64,000 nucleotides of DNA from Acinetobacter piscicola (GCF_002233755.1 NZ_KZ268709.1:1-64000); one strand, 5' to 3'; counted from the stretch's first letter, positions 17,638 through 27,759 are shown. Notes: a model not told the origin generated them from the letters alone. Numbers and translations: made by a program.

Positions 17638-17924
17638 TGTAAGGATCAAAACTGACCCAAATATAAAATTGGCAATATTGTAGCAGAATTACGTCATGCT
17701 ACGCTGTAATCTTGAAAGTAGTTTTAACTACAGTGCCGAGTGTTCACATTGGTAAATACCTTATTTTCATGTTTCAAAGATTTTTAGCTTTTCAAGCTAT
17801 AGCGCTGCTTGAGCGGCAACATGATCGTTAGCTTGGTCGTTTTGTGTAGAATCCAGTATTACATCTAAAATCATCTGTAATCTGAATTCGATAACCTAAA
17901 ACCATTCAACTCATGATTTTTAAA
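17638..17924. other. Spacer between the MHYT protein gene and prfC, no gene seen
   Basis: This stretch holds the prfC promoter, presumably including a TACAAT-like -10 on the minus strand near 17680. I see no ORF, no clear terminator for the upstream gene and no repeats. Confidence 0.5.
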
Positions 17925-19994
17925 TCAAGCAAATACAGGGTAACACGATTCCAAACGGTCTACAGGTAAAGGCATACCGAGCAAATAACCTTGTAGTTGT
18001 TGGCAACCTAAACGTTTTAAAATTGCAGCCTGCTGTTCCGTTTCTACACCTTCTGCTGTGACCACTAATCCTAAACGGATAGCTAGCTGAATAATACTTT
18101 CTAATATAATTTCTTCTTTTGAACCCACGCTTAAATTACGAATAAATTCACGGTCTATCTTCAACTCATCCACGGGTAAATCTTTTAAATATAAAAAGCT
18201 TGAATGCCCTGTTCCAAAATCATCAATCGCTAATTTAATACCTAAATTTCTTAATTTTTCAAATGTTTGAATACTGCTTGAAATATGGTGCATTGCCGTC
18301 GATTCAGTAATTTCAATAATCAAATTACCACTTTTAACATTATACTTTTTAATCAGCTTTTCTAATGATTCAATCAAATGTTTATGTTCAAATTGCACTG
18401 CCGAAAGGTTAACGGCAATTGGTCCAAATGCATATTGCTTCTCTCCCCACTCTCGCATTTGCATACATGCCTGCTCTAATGCCCAATAACCCATCCGAAT
18501 AATTAAGCCTGTTTGCTCAGCACCTTCTATAAACATACCAGGTGCAAGCAAACCTAAAGTTGGATGCTTCCATCGAATCAATGCTTCAACACCACAAATC
18601 TGATAATCCGCAGTAAACTTAGGTTGATAAAATAATATAAATTGCTGATCTTCAACAGCTTTATAAAGATCATTGATCAGTTTGGATTGACTTCGACTGA
18701 GAAGCTGCTGATCAGAAGAATTACTATAAATACTAAAAGTATTTCGCCCTTGCTCTTTAGATTGCATCATTGCTGAATCTGCATTGATCAATAAATCTTG
18801 CAAACTCTTTCCATTATCAGGAAAAAATACGATACCAATACTTGCAGAAATATTGATTTCTTTACCAGAGATCTGAAAACTATCTTGAATTTTGTGTAAT
18901 ACCAATTCAGCAATTTTTTCAGTTTGAGTTTTATTGACACTTTCTGCAATCAGAATAAATTCATCACCACCAATCCGAATCAGCTTTTGTCCTTGTTCTA
19001 AGAGTGGATATAAACGTTGTGCTAACTTAACCAGTAACTCATCACCAACGTGATGCCCAAATGCATCATTCACGGACTTAAAGCGGTCTAAGTCAATATA
19101 AATCAACGCAATTTTAGATCTTTTTTCTTTACTCTCTAAAAATAAAGCATCTGTATATTCAACTAAAAATAAACGATTAGGTAATTTGGTTAAATTGTCT
19201 TGAAGTGCCAAACTTTCAAGTTCTTTATTGACTTGTAATAGTTGTAAATTCCGTTCTTCCAAGCGTTTTTCTAAAATCGCAACACTGAATGCAGAAACCA
19301 AGACTAAACTGGTAACAAAAATAATGGTAAAGAGCAGGATGTCTTGCCTCTCTTGAATGTGCTGTGTGACATACACAATATCGCCGACTGAATAAAATGT
19401 CGCAGAGGCCATACCAGTATAATGCATACCGACAATACTAAAAGCGATCATAAATGAAACGGCGATTTTATAAAGCGCCTTATGATGGAAAGTATTTTTA
19501 TATTTGAAAGCAAGCCAGAAGGACAAACCCGCACCGCTAATTGCGATGAGAACAGAAAATACCACCAATGGAATATTGTAGTAAACCAATTGGTCAGGAA
19601 CATTCAACCCTAACATACCAACATAGTGCATTCCAGAGACACCTAACCCCATTAACACAGCACCTAGAATCAAACGCACAATAGGCAAAGTATCACGTGT
19701 GGTTAGCCAAACGGCAAAAGTTGAAGCAATTGCAGCAATAACATAAGAAATGATGGTCAGACTAACATCGAATGAATAACCTTCAGGTAAGTGACAAGCA
19801 AGCATTCCAACAAAATGCATTGCCCAAATTGCGAAACCAAACAGCATTCCACATACACACATCATCAATTTTTTTATATGCGTAGTTTGTTGTTTAAATA
19901 TGAGTTGTTCCAATGAAATAGCCACGTAACAAATGATTACTGCAACGCATGCAGAACCTATTACGAGAGTAGTATCATAACCCATATAACTCAT
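17925..19994 (-). CDS. MHYT-GGDEF-EAL membrane c-di-GMP protein
   Basis: A 689-residue membrane sensor for c-di-GMP turnover. Residues 1-240 are seven or so membrane helices carrying three MHYT-type motifs, MHFVGM (59-64), MHYVGM (122-127) and MHYTGM (190-195), proposed to bind copper and sense a diatomic gas. A GGDEF domain (about 265-425) has intact GGDEF at 342-346 and no RxxD inhibitory site just before it. The EAL domain has EAL at 470-472, IEITES, AIDDFGTG and TAEGVET, so phosphodiesterase activity is likely. Whether synthesis or breakdown wins cannot be read from sequence. Start supported by GGGAAG upstream. Confidence 0.93.
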   Translation of the reverse strand: MSYMGYDTTLVIGSACVAVIICYVAISLEQLIFKQQTTHIKKLMMCVCGMLFGFAIWAMHFVGMLACHLPEGYSFDVSLTIISYVIAAIASTFAVWLTTRDTLPIVRLILGAVLMGLGVSGMHYVGMLGLNVPDQLVYYNIPLVVFSVLIAISGAGLSFWLAFKYKNTFHHKALYKIAVSFMIAFSIVGMHYTGMASATFYSVGDIVYVTQHIQERQDILLFTIIFVTSLVLVSAFSVAILEKRLEERNLQLLQVNKELESLALQDNLTKLPNRLFLVEYTDALFLESKEKRSKIALIYIDLDRFKSVNDAFGHHVGDELLVKLAQRLYPLLEQGQKLIRIGGDEFILIAESVNKTQTEKIAELVLHKIQDSFQISGKEINISASIGIVFFPDNGKSLQDLLINADSAMMQSKEQGRNTFSIYSNSSDQQLLSRSQSKLINDLYKAVEDQQFILFYQPKFTADYQICGVEALIRWKHPTLGLLAPGMFIEGAEQTGLIIRMGYWALEQACMQMREWGEKQYAFGPIAVNLSAVQFEHKHLIESLEKLIKKYNVKSGNLIIEITESTAMHHISSSIQTFEKLRNLGIKLAIDDFGTGHSSFLYLKDLPVDELKIDREFIRNLSVGSKEEIILESIIQLAIRLGLVVTAEGVETEQQAAILKRLGCQQLQGYLLGMPLPVDRLESCYPVFA

Positions 19995-20050
19995 AAAATA
20001 TTTCTTCCCGTAATAAATCTATTTTTGTTATAAGAAGCCCCTAAAATAAC

Positions 20051-20067
20051 GACGCATAACTGCGATC
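20051..20067 (-). promoter_or_regulatory. Leader hairpin of the MHYT-GGDEF-EAL gene
   Basis: The minus-strand leader reads GATCGCA, loop GTTA, TGCGTC, a hairpin with one bulge about 55 bases before the start. No known c-di-GMP riboswitch core is visible around it. Confidence 0.25.
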
Positions 20068-20153
20068 AGGTTCACCTTTTTTAAATATCTTTAGTTCTCC
20101 TTAAAATATCACTATCCTATTGAACGTCAAGTTATTTTTGACCAGAATAGATA

Positions 20154-20180
20154 AAAAAGCATATATTAAATATGCTTTTT
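20154..20180. terminator. Terminator of prc
   Basis: AAAAAGCATAT at 20154-20164 pairs exactly with 20170-20180 over a 5-base loop, 25 bases after the prc stop. Confidence 0.8.
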
Positions 20181-20204
20181 AATTTATCTAAATGGTGACT
20201 TTAG

Positions 20205-22388
20205 CTATTTGCTTTTCAAACTTCCCATATCCATTAAAACATTGGCAGCTTCGGTTACAAAAGTTTCTTCTTCAGCCAATGCAGGACGTTGATTCGCCTT
20301 CATTTTTGCTCTAGATTCTGCTAAAGCATCTAAGCTCGCCTGATAACTTTCCCAATTTGAATAAGGCTTTAAACCTGTTTCTGCACGGCGCTTATTTTCA
20401 GCAGCTAAGGTTTTAGCCTCAAGTGCATGTAGTTCAGCTTTACGTTGATCGATATCTAAAGATGCCTTTTTTTGATCTTTAGCTTGCTGTGCAATCGCTT
20501 TACGTGTTTCTAAATATTGAAATTGCGGATCTGCAGCCACACGTACTTTTGACTTCTCACCCAACTGTGTCACATACGGCTGAATTGACCCTTCACGCTT
20601 GAATGGTGCAGTTGGAATGGTATCCCATTTCAAAGCATTTTTAGCTTTACGTTCACCAAACTCTTCATCATAAATATCGACCAGTTTAATATCTGGAACT
20701 ACGCCTTTATTCTGCGTGCTTCCACCAGTAACTCGATAGAATTTACGTTGCGTTAAGGTTGCCTGACCATAAGCTAAACTGTCCAATTGAACCTGAGCCG
20801 TTCCCTTACCTGTCGTGGTGCTACCCAAAACAATTGCACGATCATAATCTTGCAACGCAGCAGAATAAATTTCACTAGCTGAAGCAGAAGCCAAATTGAC
20901 AAGAACAGCCAATGGTCCTGCATAGGTCTGAGCACCACCATCGGTATCTTCAAACACGCTCACATTACCATTACCATCACGGATTTGAACAACAGGTCCT
21001 TCTTTGATCACTTGTCCAATCATCTTGGCAACTTCTTCTAAAGAACCACCCGGATTGTTACGCAAATCAATAATAATACCCTCTACTTTTTGTGAAGCCA
21101 ATGATTTCAAAGCATTATTGGTATCTTCTGCAACAGAACGATATTCAGTTCCTGCTCGACGTGCACGATAGTTTAAATAGAATGAAGGAATTTCTAGCAC
21201 ACCAAATTTATGCTTCACACCATTACGTGTCACATCAACTGTACGTGAACGTACACCTGCATCTTCCTCTTGAATCACATCACGAGTGATCGTAACCACT
21301 CTCGCCTGATTCATAGATGCACCTGCAGCTAAAAGTTTGATTGAAACTTTTGTGCCACGCTTACCTCGAATTAATCCGACAATTTCAGAACTAGGCCAAC
21401 CAATCACATCGACCATTTTGTCGCCATCTTGGGCAACACCGATGATACGATCACCTGATTTTATCTGTCCTGTTTTACTTGCAGGCCCACCATCCACGAT
21501 GGTTTCAATCTTGGTGTAATCTTCATTACCACGCTCAGGACGAATAGAAACGCCAATCCCTTCCAGTTGTAAAGTCGTTTGGCGATTCAACTCCATTGCA
21601 TCGACAGGTGGAAAATAGTTACTGTGCGGATCATAAGTCAGTGTCATCGCATTTAAAATGCGCTCTAACACGTCATCGCTTTTAGTACGTCCAATACGTT
21701 CTAACTGGCGGGTATAACGTTTTGTTAAAGTCTGAACTGGGGTTAAATCTTCAGATGATGCTAGATCTTGTCCATTTGCTAAAGTAGGATCATCTTTCAA
21801 GGCTTTCTGTTTGGCCTGATCTTCTTGCTTGGCAATGGTCAAGTTAATTAATTGCGAAACCAACATCTTACGCCAATAATTTTGTAGTTCGTCCTGACTT
21901 GTAAAGAAAGCAGCTTTTTCACGATCAGTGTCAATAAACTCATTTGGCTGATGTAAGTTTTGCGTTTTCTTAAGTTCAGCTAACTCAAATTCATAAAACT
22001 GCTTTAATCGTGCACGATATTGCGCATGAATTTCATACGGCGCTGATAAATCACCCGCTTTTAAGGCTGCACCTAATGTAGGGCCATACTTTTTCTTATA
22101 GTTTTCAACTTCGGAAGCTAAAAATAACGTGTGCTCAGGATCAAGACTGTCGATATACATTTCTAAAATACGATTTGATGTATTGGCATCTAAACGCATA
22201 TTTAAATAATGTTGACGGTCAATCAACGTAGCGAGCTGTCGCGTCACCAAAGCCTGCTCTTGCGTAGGACGAATTGACTGAGAAACATTTGTAGCATTGG
22301 TTTCAGCCATTGCCTGATTGATGGTATGCGAAAAAAATAAACCACCAGTTGCCAGAGCTATAGCGCAAGCGAGAGTTTGAAGTTTCAT
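20205..22388 (-). CDS. prc: Tail-specific carboxy-terminal processing protease Prc
   Basis: A 727-residue periplasmic serine protease of the S41 family (Prc/Tsp) that trims FtsI and degrades tagged and envelope proteins. It has a signal peptide ending near AMA (residue 28). A PDZ domain lies at about 245-330 (TTLQLEGIGVSIRPE, then IKSGDRIIGV), and the catalytic core has IIDLRNNPGGSLEE near 440, Ser in NLASASASEIYS near 495 and Lys in GSTTTGKGTAQ near 520. A C-terminal helical region (about 600-727) matches the Tsp family. Length is slightly above E. coli Prc. It diverges from nagZ. Confidence 0.95.
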   Translation of the reverse strand: MKLQTLACAIALATGGLFFSHTINQAMAETNATNVSQSIRPTQEQALVTRQLATLIDRQHYLNMRLDANTSNRILEMYIDSLDPEHTLFLASEVENYKKKYGPTLGAALKAGDLSAPYEIHAQYRARLKQFYEFELAELKKTQNLHQPNEFIDTDREKAAFFTSQDELQNYWRKMLVSQLINLTIAKQEDQAKQKALKDDPTLANGQDLASSEDLTPVQTLTKRYTRQLERIGRTKSDDVLERILNAMTLTYDPHSNYFPPVDAMELNRQTTLQLEGIGVSIRPERGNEDYTKIETIVDGGPASKTGQIKSGDRIIGVAQDGDKMVDVIGWPSSEIVGLIRGKRGTKVSIKLLAAGASMNQARVVTITRDVIQEEDAGVRSRTVDVTRNGVKHKFGVLEIPSFYLNYRARRAGTEYRSVAEDTNNALKSLASQKVEGIIIDLRNNPGGSLEEVAKMIGQVIKEGPVVQIRDGNGNVSVFEDTDGGAQTYAGPLAVLVNLASASASEIYSAALQDYDRAIVLGSTTTGKGTAQVQLDSLAYGQATLTQRKFYRVTGGSTQNKGVVPDIKLVDIYDEEFGERKAKNALKWDTIPTAPFKREGSIQPYVTQLGEKSKVRVAADPQFQYLETRKAIAQQAKDQKKASLDIDQRKAELHALEAKTLAAENKRRAETGLKPYSNWESYQASLDALAESRAKMKANQRPALAEEETFVTEAANVLMDMGSLKSK

Positions 22389-22584
22389 AAATTCTTAATA
22401 TTTCCTTGGGTTTTCCAATTTCTATATCGTTTTTCAATCTGAACTCAACAGTTTCAAGATCTTAAACGACTTTATCTGTTTATGTTGTGTAGTTTTATCA
22501 TAATCTGTGCAGACTAAATGTAGCAAATCATTGCAGAAATCAGGTATTGTTTCTAGGTTTCTATAAATACAACCACGGATTCTT

Positions 22585-23604
22585 ATGATCGGCGCATTGA
22601 TGCTTGATATTGCAGGCACAAAACTTACTCAAGAAGATATTGAACTATTACAGGCTCCGCAAGTCGGCGGCATGATTTTATTTTCAAGAAATATAGAATC
22701 ACCTGCTCAAGTCCGTGCTTTAACTGATCATATGCGCCAAATTCGCCCAGATATTCTGATCGCGGTAGATCAAGAAGGTGGTCGCGTACAAAGACTCAGA
22801 ACAGGTTTTACACTTCTTCCAGCCATGGGACATTTTGGTGAACTTTACTTAACGCAACCTGAAAAAGCTTTAGATTTAGCTGAAAAATGTGGTTGGTTAA
22901 TGGCCATCGAAGTGCTTGCAGTTGGTATTGATTTTAGTTTTGCTCCTGTTTTAGATATTAATGCAATTAGCGATGTGATTGGTGATCGTGCATTTGCAAA
23001 AAATGTGCAAGATATTGTGCCACTTGCAAGTGCATTTATGACAGGTATGCAACGTGCAGGTATGGCAACCACAGGAAAACATTTTCCTGGTCATGGCTCT
23101 GTCAAAGCAGATTCACATGTTGCCGCAGCCATTGATCACCGTGAATATCAAGAAATTTATAACAATGACATGCAAAGCTTTATTCAATTGCAATCTCAAC
23201 TGAATGCGCTCATGCCAGCACATGTGATTTATGCAAAAGTTGATCCAAATCCAGCAGGTTTTTCACCCTATTGGATTCAAAAAGTATTACGTCAAGAATT
23301 GAAGTACGATGGTGTACTCTTCTCAGATGATTTGAGTATGCAAGCGGCTTGTGTTGCAGGTCATGCTGATGCGCGTATCCGTGCTGCTTTAGATGCAGGT
23401 TGCGATATGGGCTTGGTGTGTAATGATCGTGAGTCTGCATGCATCGCATTGACTGGTATTGAAAACTTACCACTCCCCAACCAAGAACGTTTAGAACGTA
23501 TGCGTGGTAAAATTCCAAACATTCAGATCGGTGAACAACTTGATTTAGGAAATGAATGGCAATCTGTCAGAAAAGTCATTGAAGATTTTAAAAATTCCCT
23601 TTAA
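22585..23604 (+). CDS. nagZ: Beta-N-acetylhexosaminidase NagZ
   Basis: A 339-residue cytoplasmic family-3 glycosidase that removes GlcNAc from anhydro-muropeptides during cell-wall recycling, a step that feeds AmpC induction in species that carry AmpR. Marks are MLDIAGTKLTQED at the N-terminus, IAVDQEGGRVQRLR near 55-70, GKHFPGHG near 168 followed by the flexible loop with the catalytic His in KADSHVA, and the nucleophile Asp in LFSDDLSM near 250. Length is normal. It ends in a strong UUCG-loop terminator. Confidence 0.95.
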   Translation: MIGALMLDIAGTKLTQEDIELLQAPQVGGMILFSRNIESPAQVRALTDHMRQIRPDILIAVDQEGGRVQRLRTGFTLLPAMGHFGELYLTQPEKALDLAEKCGWLMAIEVLAVGIDFSFAPVLDINAISDVIGDRAFAKNVQDIVPLASAFMTGMQRAGMATTGKHFPGHGSVKADSHVAAAIDHREYQEIYNNDMQSFIQLQSQLNALMPAHVIYAKVDPNPAGFSPYWIQKVLRQELKYDGVLFSDDLSMQAACVAGHADARIRAALDAGCDMGLVCNDRESACIALTGIENLPLPNQERLERMRGKIPNIQIGEQLDLGNEWQSVRKVIEDFKNSL

Positions 23605-23612
23605 AAAGAACA

Positions 23613-23636
23613 GGAACACTTCGGTGTTCCTTTTTT
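23613..23636 (+). terminator. Terminator of nagZ with TTCG tetraloop
   Basis: GGAACAC, TTCG, GTGTTCC (23613-23630) is followed by six T. It lies nine bases after the nagZ stop. Confidence 0.92.
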
Positions 23637-23690
23637 GATGTTCATTATGAATTGTAATCAAAATTAGAAAAACAAAAGTTAAGGATAACT

Positions 23691-24554
23691 ATGTCAGATA
23701 CCTCAGAACAACAGCTTTCTAAACATCGCCATATTTCATTTACAGCCCATTACACAGGTTATATTTGGTATCAAATGGGGATTTCTCATCCTTTACTTGC
23801 AACATCTAAAGGTAAGACTTTAGCTATGATTGCGCATCCAATTGAAAGTTGGGGTGAAAAATATGTGGGAGGCAGTATGCGTACCACACTCAAAGAACGC
23901 CACACCATGCTGGATGAACACCTAAAACAACTGATTGCAGAATCTCCAGACTTACAAGTTTTAGAAATTGCTGCGGGGCTATCCCCTCGTGGTTGGTGGT
24001 TCAGACAACATTATCCAACCATTGATTATCGTGAACTTGATTTGCCTGATATGGCGAAAACCAAACAAACGGCACTGAAACAAATTGATGTACAAAGTCC
24101 AGATGTACTTTCTGTCGATCTATTTACAGCAGATTTTCAAAAGGCTTTTGAGGTATTTGATACCAATCGCCCGCTTGTGGTCATCAGTGAAGGCTTGATT
24201 AATTATTTTAACAAAGATCTTTTACAACAATTGATTCAATCCATTGCACATTATGGAAAAGACTTTAAAGCGTTGCATTATTTAACTGATTTATACCCTG
24301 AACCTGTCAAAAACAAACTGGCAAAGGTCATTTGGAACAGCAGCAAACTGTTAAAAGTGATGTCACGTAGTGCTTTCAGTTTTCACTTTATTAGCCCTGA
24401 AGAAGTAAGAAATTTTATACAACAGGCAGGTTTTAGTACTGTTAGAGTGATTCAACCCAGTCTTTACTTTCATCAAGATACTACAGACTTAAATCCTGAA
24501 GAACATTTGGGTGACTTGGTTTGGATGATTGATGCTCAGTTGCAAGGCGACTGA
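23691..24554 (+). CDS. Class I SAM-dependent methyltransferase, leucine carboxyl methyltransferase-like
   Basis: A 287-residue cytoplasmic methyltransferase. The SAM-binding segment is LQVLEIAAGLSPRGWWFRQ near residues 87-105, followed by YRELDLPDMAKTKQ, a pattern seen in the leucine carboxyl methyltransferase/polyketide O-methyltransferase group. LVVISEGLINYF near 165-176 matches the motif IV region (VxEGLLxYL) of that group. The substrate is unknown; these enzymes often act on small metabolites. Start has AAGGAT upstream. It stands alone between the nagZ terminator and a repeat element. Confidence 0.8.
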   Translation: MSDTSEQQLSKHRHISFTAHYTGYIWYQMGISHPLLATSKGKTLAMIAHPIESWGEKYVGGSMRTTLKERHTMLDEHLKQLIAESPDLQVLEIAAGLSPRGWWFRQHYPTIDYRELDLPDMAKTKQTALKQIDVQSPDVLSVDLFTADFQKAFEVFDTNRPLVVISEGLINYFNKDLLQQLIQSIAHYGKDFKALHYLTDLYPEPVKNKLAKVIWNSSKLLKVMSRSAFSFHFISPEEVRNFIQQAGFSTVRVIQPSLYFHQDTTDLNPEEHLGDLVWMIDAQLQGD

Positions 24555-24570
24555 GATACTTGGAAAGAAA

Positions 24571-24776
24571 AAACAGTTATTTGACTTACTGCTAGTCAGT
24601 TAAGCATTTTTAAATCCTCCCCAACCCTCCTTTTTCAAAGGAGGGAGTATCGATAATCTAAAATTATTTTAAATTCTCAATAGTTCCCCTCTTTTTTAAA
24701 GAGGGGTTAGGGGAGATTCTTAGATGAGTAACTACCAAATTACTCTTAGCTGACTGGCATTAGTCAATTGACTGGT
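24571..24776. repeat. MITE-like repeat, copy A
   Basis: About 205 bases with imperfect terminal inverted repeats of about 33 bases (left AACAGTTATTTGACTTACTG, right end inverted AACCAGTCAATTGACTAATG, both then running into AGTCAG-TAAG). Inside are GGAGGG- and GGGG-rich hairpins. Its inverse matches most of copy B at 63225-63491, including a stretch of over 30 identical bases. It has no ORF and fills a convergent intergenic space, so it may also act as a terminator. Confidence 0.75.
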
Positions 24777-24801
24777 TTTTTGTGCCACTAAGCTTGTTAG
24801 A

Positions 24802-26133
24802 TCAAACGATCTCTTCTACTTGATCTTCTTGAGTCTGACGTGCCACAAAACGCAACAAACGATCTGCATTTTCAAAACTACCATGCTTAAACAATGCTCG
24901 CACACCTTGTTCAGACGTTTCAAAAATTAAGCATTCAATCGCAAACTCGCCTTCATCATCACTTAAATTCAGCGCCAAATCACGTGGATGATCATTCACA
25001 AAAGTTAAATCGTCTTGATTATTCAACTTCATCCATAAACCAAAATAGTTTAAATCGACGATTTCAACATTTACAACTTGCTCAGAATGACGATGCGTCA
25101 ACTGACGTTGTGATTGCAACACTTGAATACGTGCTTCGCCACGACGTTCTAATTTTTGCATGTCTTCACGTGTCAAATTGATGATGCCATCTAGACCATG
25201 AATCGACTCACCTTTTAAATAAGTGGTAAACAAAGTCATGGTTTCTTTACGACGTTGCAATTGTGGCACATGATCTGCATTGGCAATCATGGCAAACTGC
25301 ATATCTGGGCACTGCAAAGCAAAATGTGCGTTTTCATGTGGCAGTGTAAAACTGTCGTATTGACCACATGCAACCAGTGTATCTGTTTGTGGAACAGGAA
25401 CATGATTTAAACGCAATAAGCGATTGCAATTAATTTCATAACGTTCTTGCTCAGTATTTGAAAACTCAGCCATTTGTTTGAAAAACAATCTTTTCGCTGT
25501 CGGCGACATCCGAGTTTTATCAAGCTTGGCATGATTAACTAAATAGAGAATAACCGCTTGACCAAACTCATCCATGCGCTGCTCTTTCATGAGCATCAAT
25601 GATTCTTCTAACAGCATGCGCCAACTCTTACGAGTCTCTTGCATCACGCCCATGAGAATCATTTTTTCGACAAGTTCAGAACGCTGATGTGCGAAAAAAG
25701 AAGCAATCACTGAACCTAGTGAAATACCCACCACATCGACTTTCGCAATTCCAACAATGTCTAACCACTCACCGAGCATACAAGACAAATCAGGTAATTC
25801 TAATGTGCCTGCTGATCGACCGGTATCTACATTGGTGATTTGCTGATTTGCACCCATCGATGGCAAATCAATCAGAATGACGGGCCCACTTTCAAAGAAC
25901 TGTTCAACACAATACTTATAAGAGTTAAAATTTTGAAATGCGCCCCCTACAATCACAATAGGGGTATTGTGAATCGTCTTAGGATCCGCAATGGCCATAT
26001 ATTCAATTTTCCAACCATCGATCCATGTGGTACGAGGAGGTTGTTTAAAACTGTGTTTGTGATATAGATCGAAAAAACCAAAACTTGTAAAAGATTGGTG
26101 TGATTCATTGTCCATTTGGATAATGGAATTCAT
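24802..26133 (-). CDS. Alpha/beta hydrolase with C-terminal PilZ-like domain
   Basis: A 443-residue protein with two parts. Residues about 40-310 are an alpha/beta hydrolase: nucleophile Ser138 in VVGISLGSV, likely Asp260 in CGQYDSF and His288 in NADHVPQL. Residues about 325-443 look like a PilZ domain: R331-G-E-A-R335 followed 25 residues later by D360-L-N-Y-F-G365, which fits RxxxR and D/NxSxxG except Asn for Ser. PilZ domains bind c-di-GMP. I chose the ATG at 26131-26133, just after a strong GGAGGAAGG, over a start 13 codons further out. Substrate unknown; lipid or ester hydrolysis gated by c-di-GMP is an inference. Confidence 0.75.
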   Translation of the reverse strand: MNSIIQMDNESHQSFTSFGFFDLYHKHSFKQPPRTTWIDGWKIEYMAIADPKTIHNTPIVIVGGAFQNFNSYKYCVEQFFESGPVILIDLPSMGANQQITNVDTGRSAGTLELPDLSCMLGEWLDIVGIAKVDVVGISLGSVIASFFAHQRSELVEKMILMGVMQETRKSWRMLLEESLMLMKEQRMDEFGQAVILYLVNHAKLDKTRMSPTAKRLFFKQMAEFSNTEQERYEINCNRLLRLNHVPVPQTDTLVACGQYDSFTLPHENAHFALQCPDMQFAMIANADHVPQLQRRKETMTLFTTYLKGESIHGLDGIINLTREDMQKLERRGEARIQVLQSQRQLTHRHSEQVVNVEIVDLNYFGLWMKLNNQDDLTFVNDHPRDLALNLSDDEGEFAIECLIFETSEQGVRALFKHGSFENADRLLRFVARQTQEDQVEEIV

Positions 26134-26435
26134 ATCCTTCCTCCATCCCTGCTTTATTCTTTTAATATGCAAGATAGTTTAACTCACATTATTATCGCTA
26201 ATAGCAATACAAGTTGTGTTTTGTATTACGTCAATATCCTTATTGTTTCATTCTATACAGATGTGTGATTTATACGCAATCGCTAAATTGACCGCTCATC
26301 TAGTTTAAAGAGCAAAAAGATTGCAAAATATTTACATGTCCTATTTTAAGCCGCTTTATTTCAGCGCAATACTTCCTTGCTCGTGCATAGACTGTTACTA
26401 TCAAAGAGATATTTTTAGTGATCAAATAAACCGCT
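26134..26435. other. Divergent promoter region between the hydrolase gene and proA
   Basis: About 300 bases without an ORF that I would call. It should hold both promoters. I see no strong dyad, operator or terminator here. Confidence 0.5.
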
Positions 26436-27701
26436 ATGCAAGATTCTATTGAACAGTATATGCAAACTGTAGGAAAACAAGCTCGCCAAGCTGCTAGTAT
26501 TTTGGCTGGTTCAACTACACTTGTAAAAAATAATGCCTTATCTGCTATTTATACTGCTTTAAAAAATAGTGAACCCCAAATTTTAGCTGCTAATCAAATT
26601 GACATGACCAAAGGCCATGAAAATAACTTGGATAGTGCTTTACTTGATCGCCTTGAACTCAACCCCACACGTTTTAAAGAGATGCTGCAAGGCTTAAAAG
26701 ACGTCATTGGCTTGGTTGACCCGATTGGTGAAATCACCGATTTGGCTTATCGTCCAACGGGCATTCAAATTGGTAAAATGCGCGTACCTTTAGGTGTGGT
26801 TGGCATGATTTATGAGTCACGTCCAAACGTTACACTTGAAGCAGCATCTTTGGCGTTGAAATCTGCCAATGCAATCATTCTGCGTGGTGGTTCTGAAGCA
26901 TTAAATTCAAACCAAGCCATTGCTCAAGCGATTCAACATGGTTTAAAAACGGTTGGTTTACCTGAAACATGCGTACAAGTAATTAACACCACTGACCGTG
27001 CTGCTGTGGGTCAATTGATTACCATGTCTGAATATGTAGATGTAATCGTTCCACGTGGTGGCAAAGGCCTGATTGGACGTATTACCAATGAAGCAACCAT
27101 TCCAGTGATTAAACACTTAGATGGTAACTGCCATGTCTTTGTTGAAGCTCAAGCTGATTTACACAAAGCCCTTCCAATTGCATTAAACGCAAAAACACAC
27201 CGTTATGGTGTTTGTAATGCAATGGAAACGCTATTGGTAGATGAAAAGATTGCTGAAGAGTTTTTACCGCGTATTGCAGAATTATATGCTGAAAAACAAG
27301 TTGAACTCCGTGGTTGCTTAAAAGTTCAAAAAATCTTGGGTACTACAGTCAAACCTGCAAGTGAAGAAGATTGGTATGAGGAATATCTAGGGCCAATTTT
27401 AGCTGTGAAAATTGTTTCAGGAATTGATGAAGCCATTCAACATATTAATAAGTATGGTTCACATCATACTGATGCCATTATCACTGAAAACTTCAGCCTA
27501 GCACGTCAATTCCTAACACGTGTCGACTCAAGCTCTGTGATGGTCAATGCTTCGACTCGTTTTGCAGATGGTTTTGAATACGGTCTAGGTGCTGAAATTG
27601 GTATCTCTACAGACAAAATTCATGCACGTGGTCCTGTTGGCTTAGAAGGCTTAACCTCTCAAAAATGGATCGTTTTAGGTGATGGTCAAATTCGCCAATA
27701 A
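26436..27701 (+). CDS. proA: Gamma-glutamyl phosphate reductase ProA
   Basis: A 421-residue cytoplasmic enzyme of the aldehyde dehydrogenase superfamily that makes glutamate-5-semialdehyde from gamma-glutamyl phosphate with NADPH, step two of proline synthesis. Marks are [15 protein letters not shown]-type [17 protein letters not shown] near 115, [11 protein letters not shown] near 150, [14 protein letters not shown] near 205, and the catalytic cysteine in [15 protein letters not shown] near 255. Length is normal. proB is not adjacent. It ends at a perfect 12-bp terminator stem. Confidence 0.96.
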   Translation: MQDSIEQYMQTVGKQARQAASILAGSTTLVKNNALSAIYTALKNSEPQILAANQIDMTKGHENNLDSALLDRLELNPTRFKEMLQGLKDVIGLVDPIGEITDLAYRPTGIQIGKMRVPLGVVGMIYESRPNVTLEAASLALKSANAIILRGGSEALNSNQAIAQAIQHGLKTVGLPETCVQVINTTDRAAVGQLITMSEYVDVIVPRGGKGLIGRITNEATIPVIKHLDGNCHVFVEAQADLHKALPIALNAKTHRYGVCNAMETLLVDEKIAEEFLPRIAELYAEKQVELRGCLKVQKILGTTVKPASEEDWYEEYLGPILAVKIVSGIDEAIQHINKYGSHHTDAIITENFSLARQFLTRVDSSSVMVNASTRFADGFEYGLGAEIGISTDKIHARGPVGLEGLTSQKWIVLGDGQIRQ

Positions 27702-27725
27702 TTCAGTCTAAAAAGCTCCATTTGA

Positions 27726-27759
27726 ACTCAGTATTTATACGTGTAAATACTGAGTTTTT
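27726..27759 (+). terminator. Terminator of proA
   Basis: ACTCAGTATTTA (27726-27737) pairs exactly with 27744-27755 over a 6-base loop and runs into five T. Confidence 0.88.

Noticed and set aside
20034-20104. GAACCTGATC on the minus strand, like the 3' part of a TPP riboswitch
   Set aside because: The 5' half of that riboswitch (CTGAGA and its stem) is absent upstream, and the gene is unrelated to thiamine.
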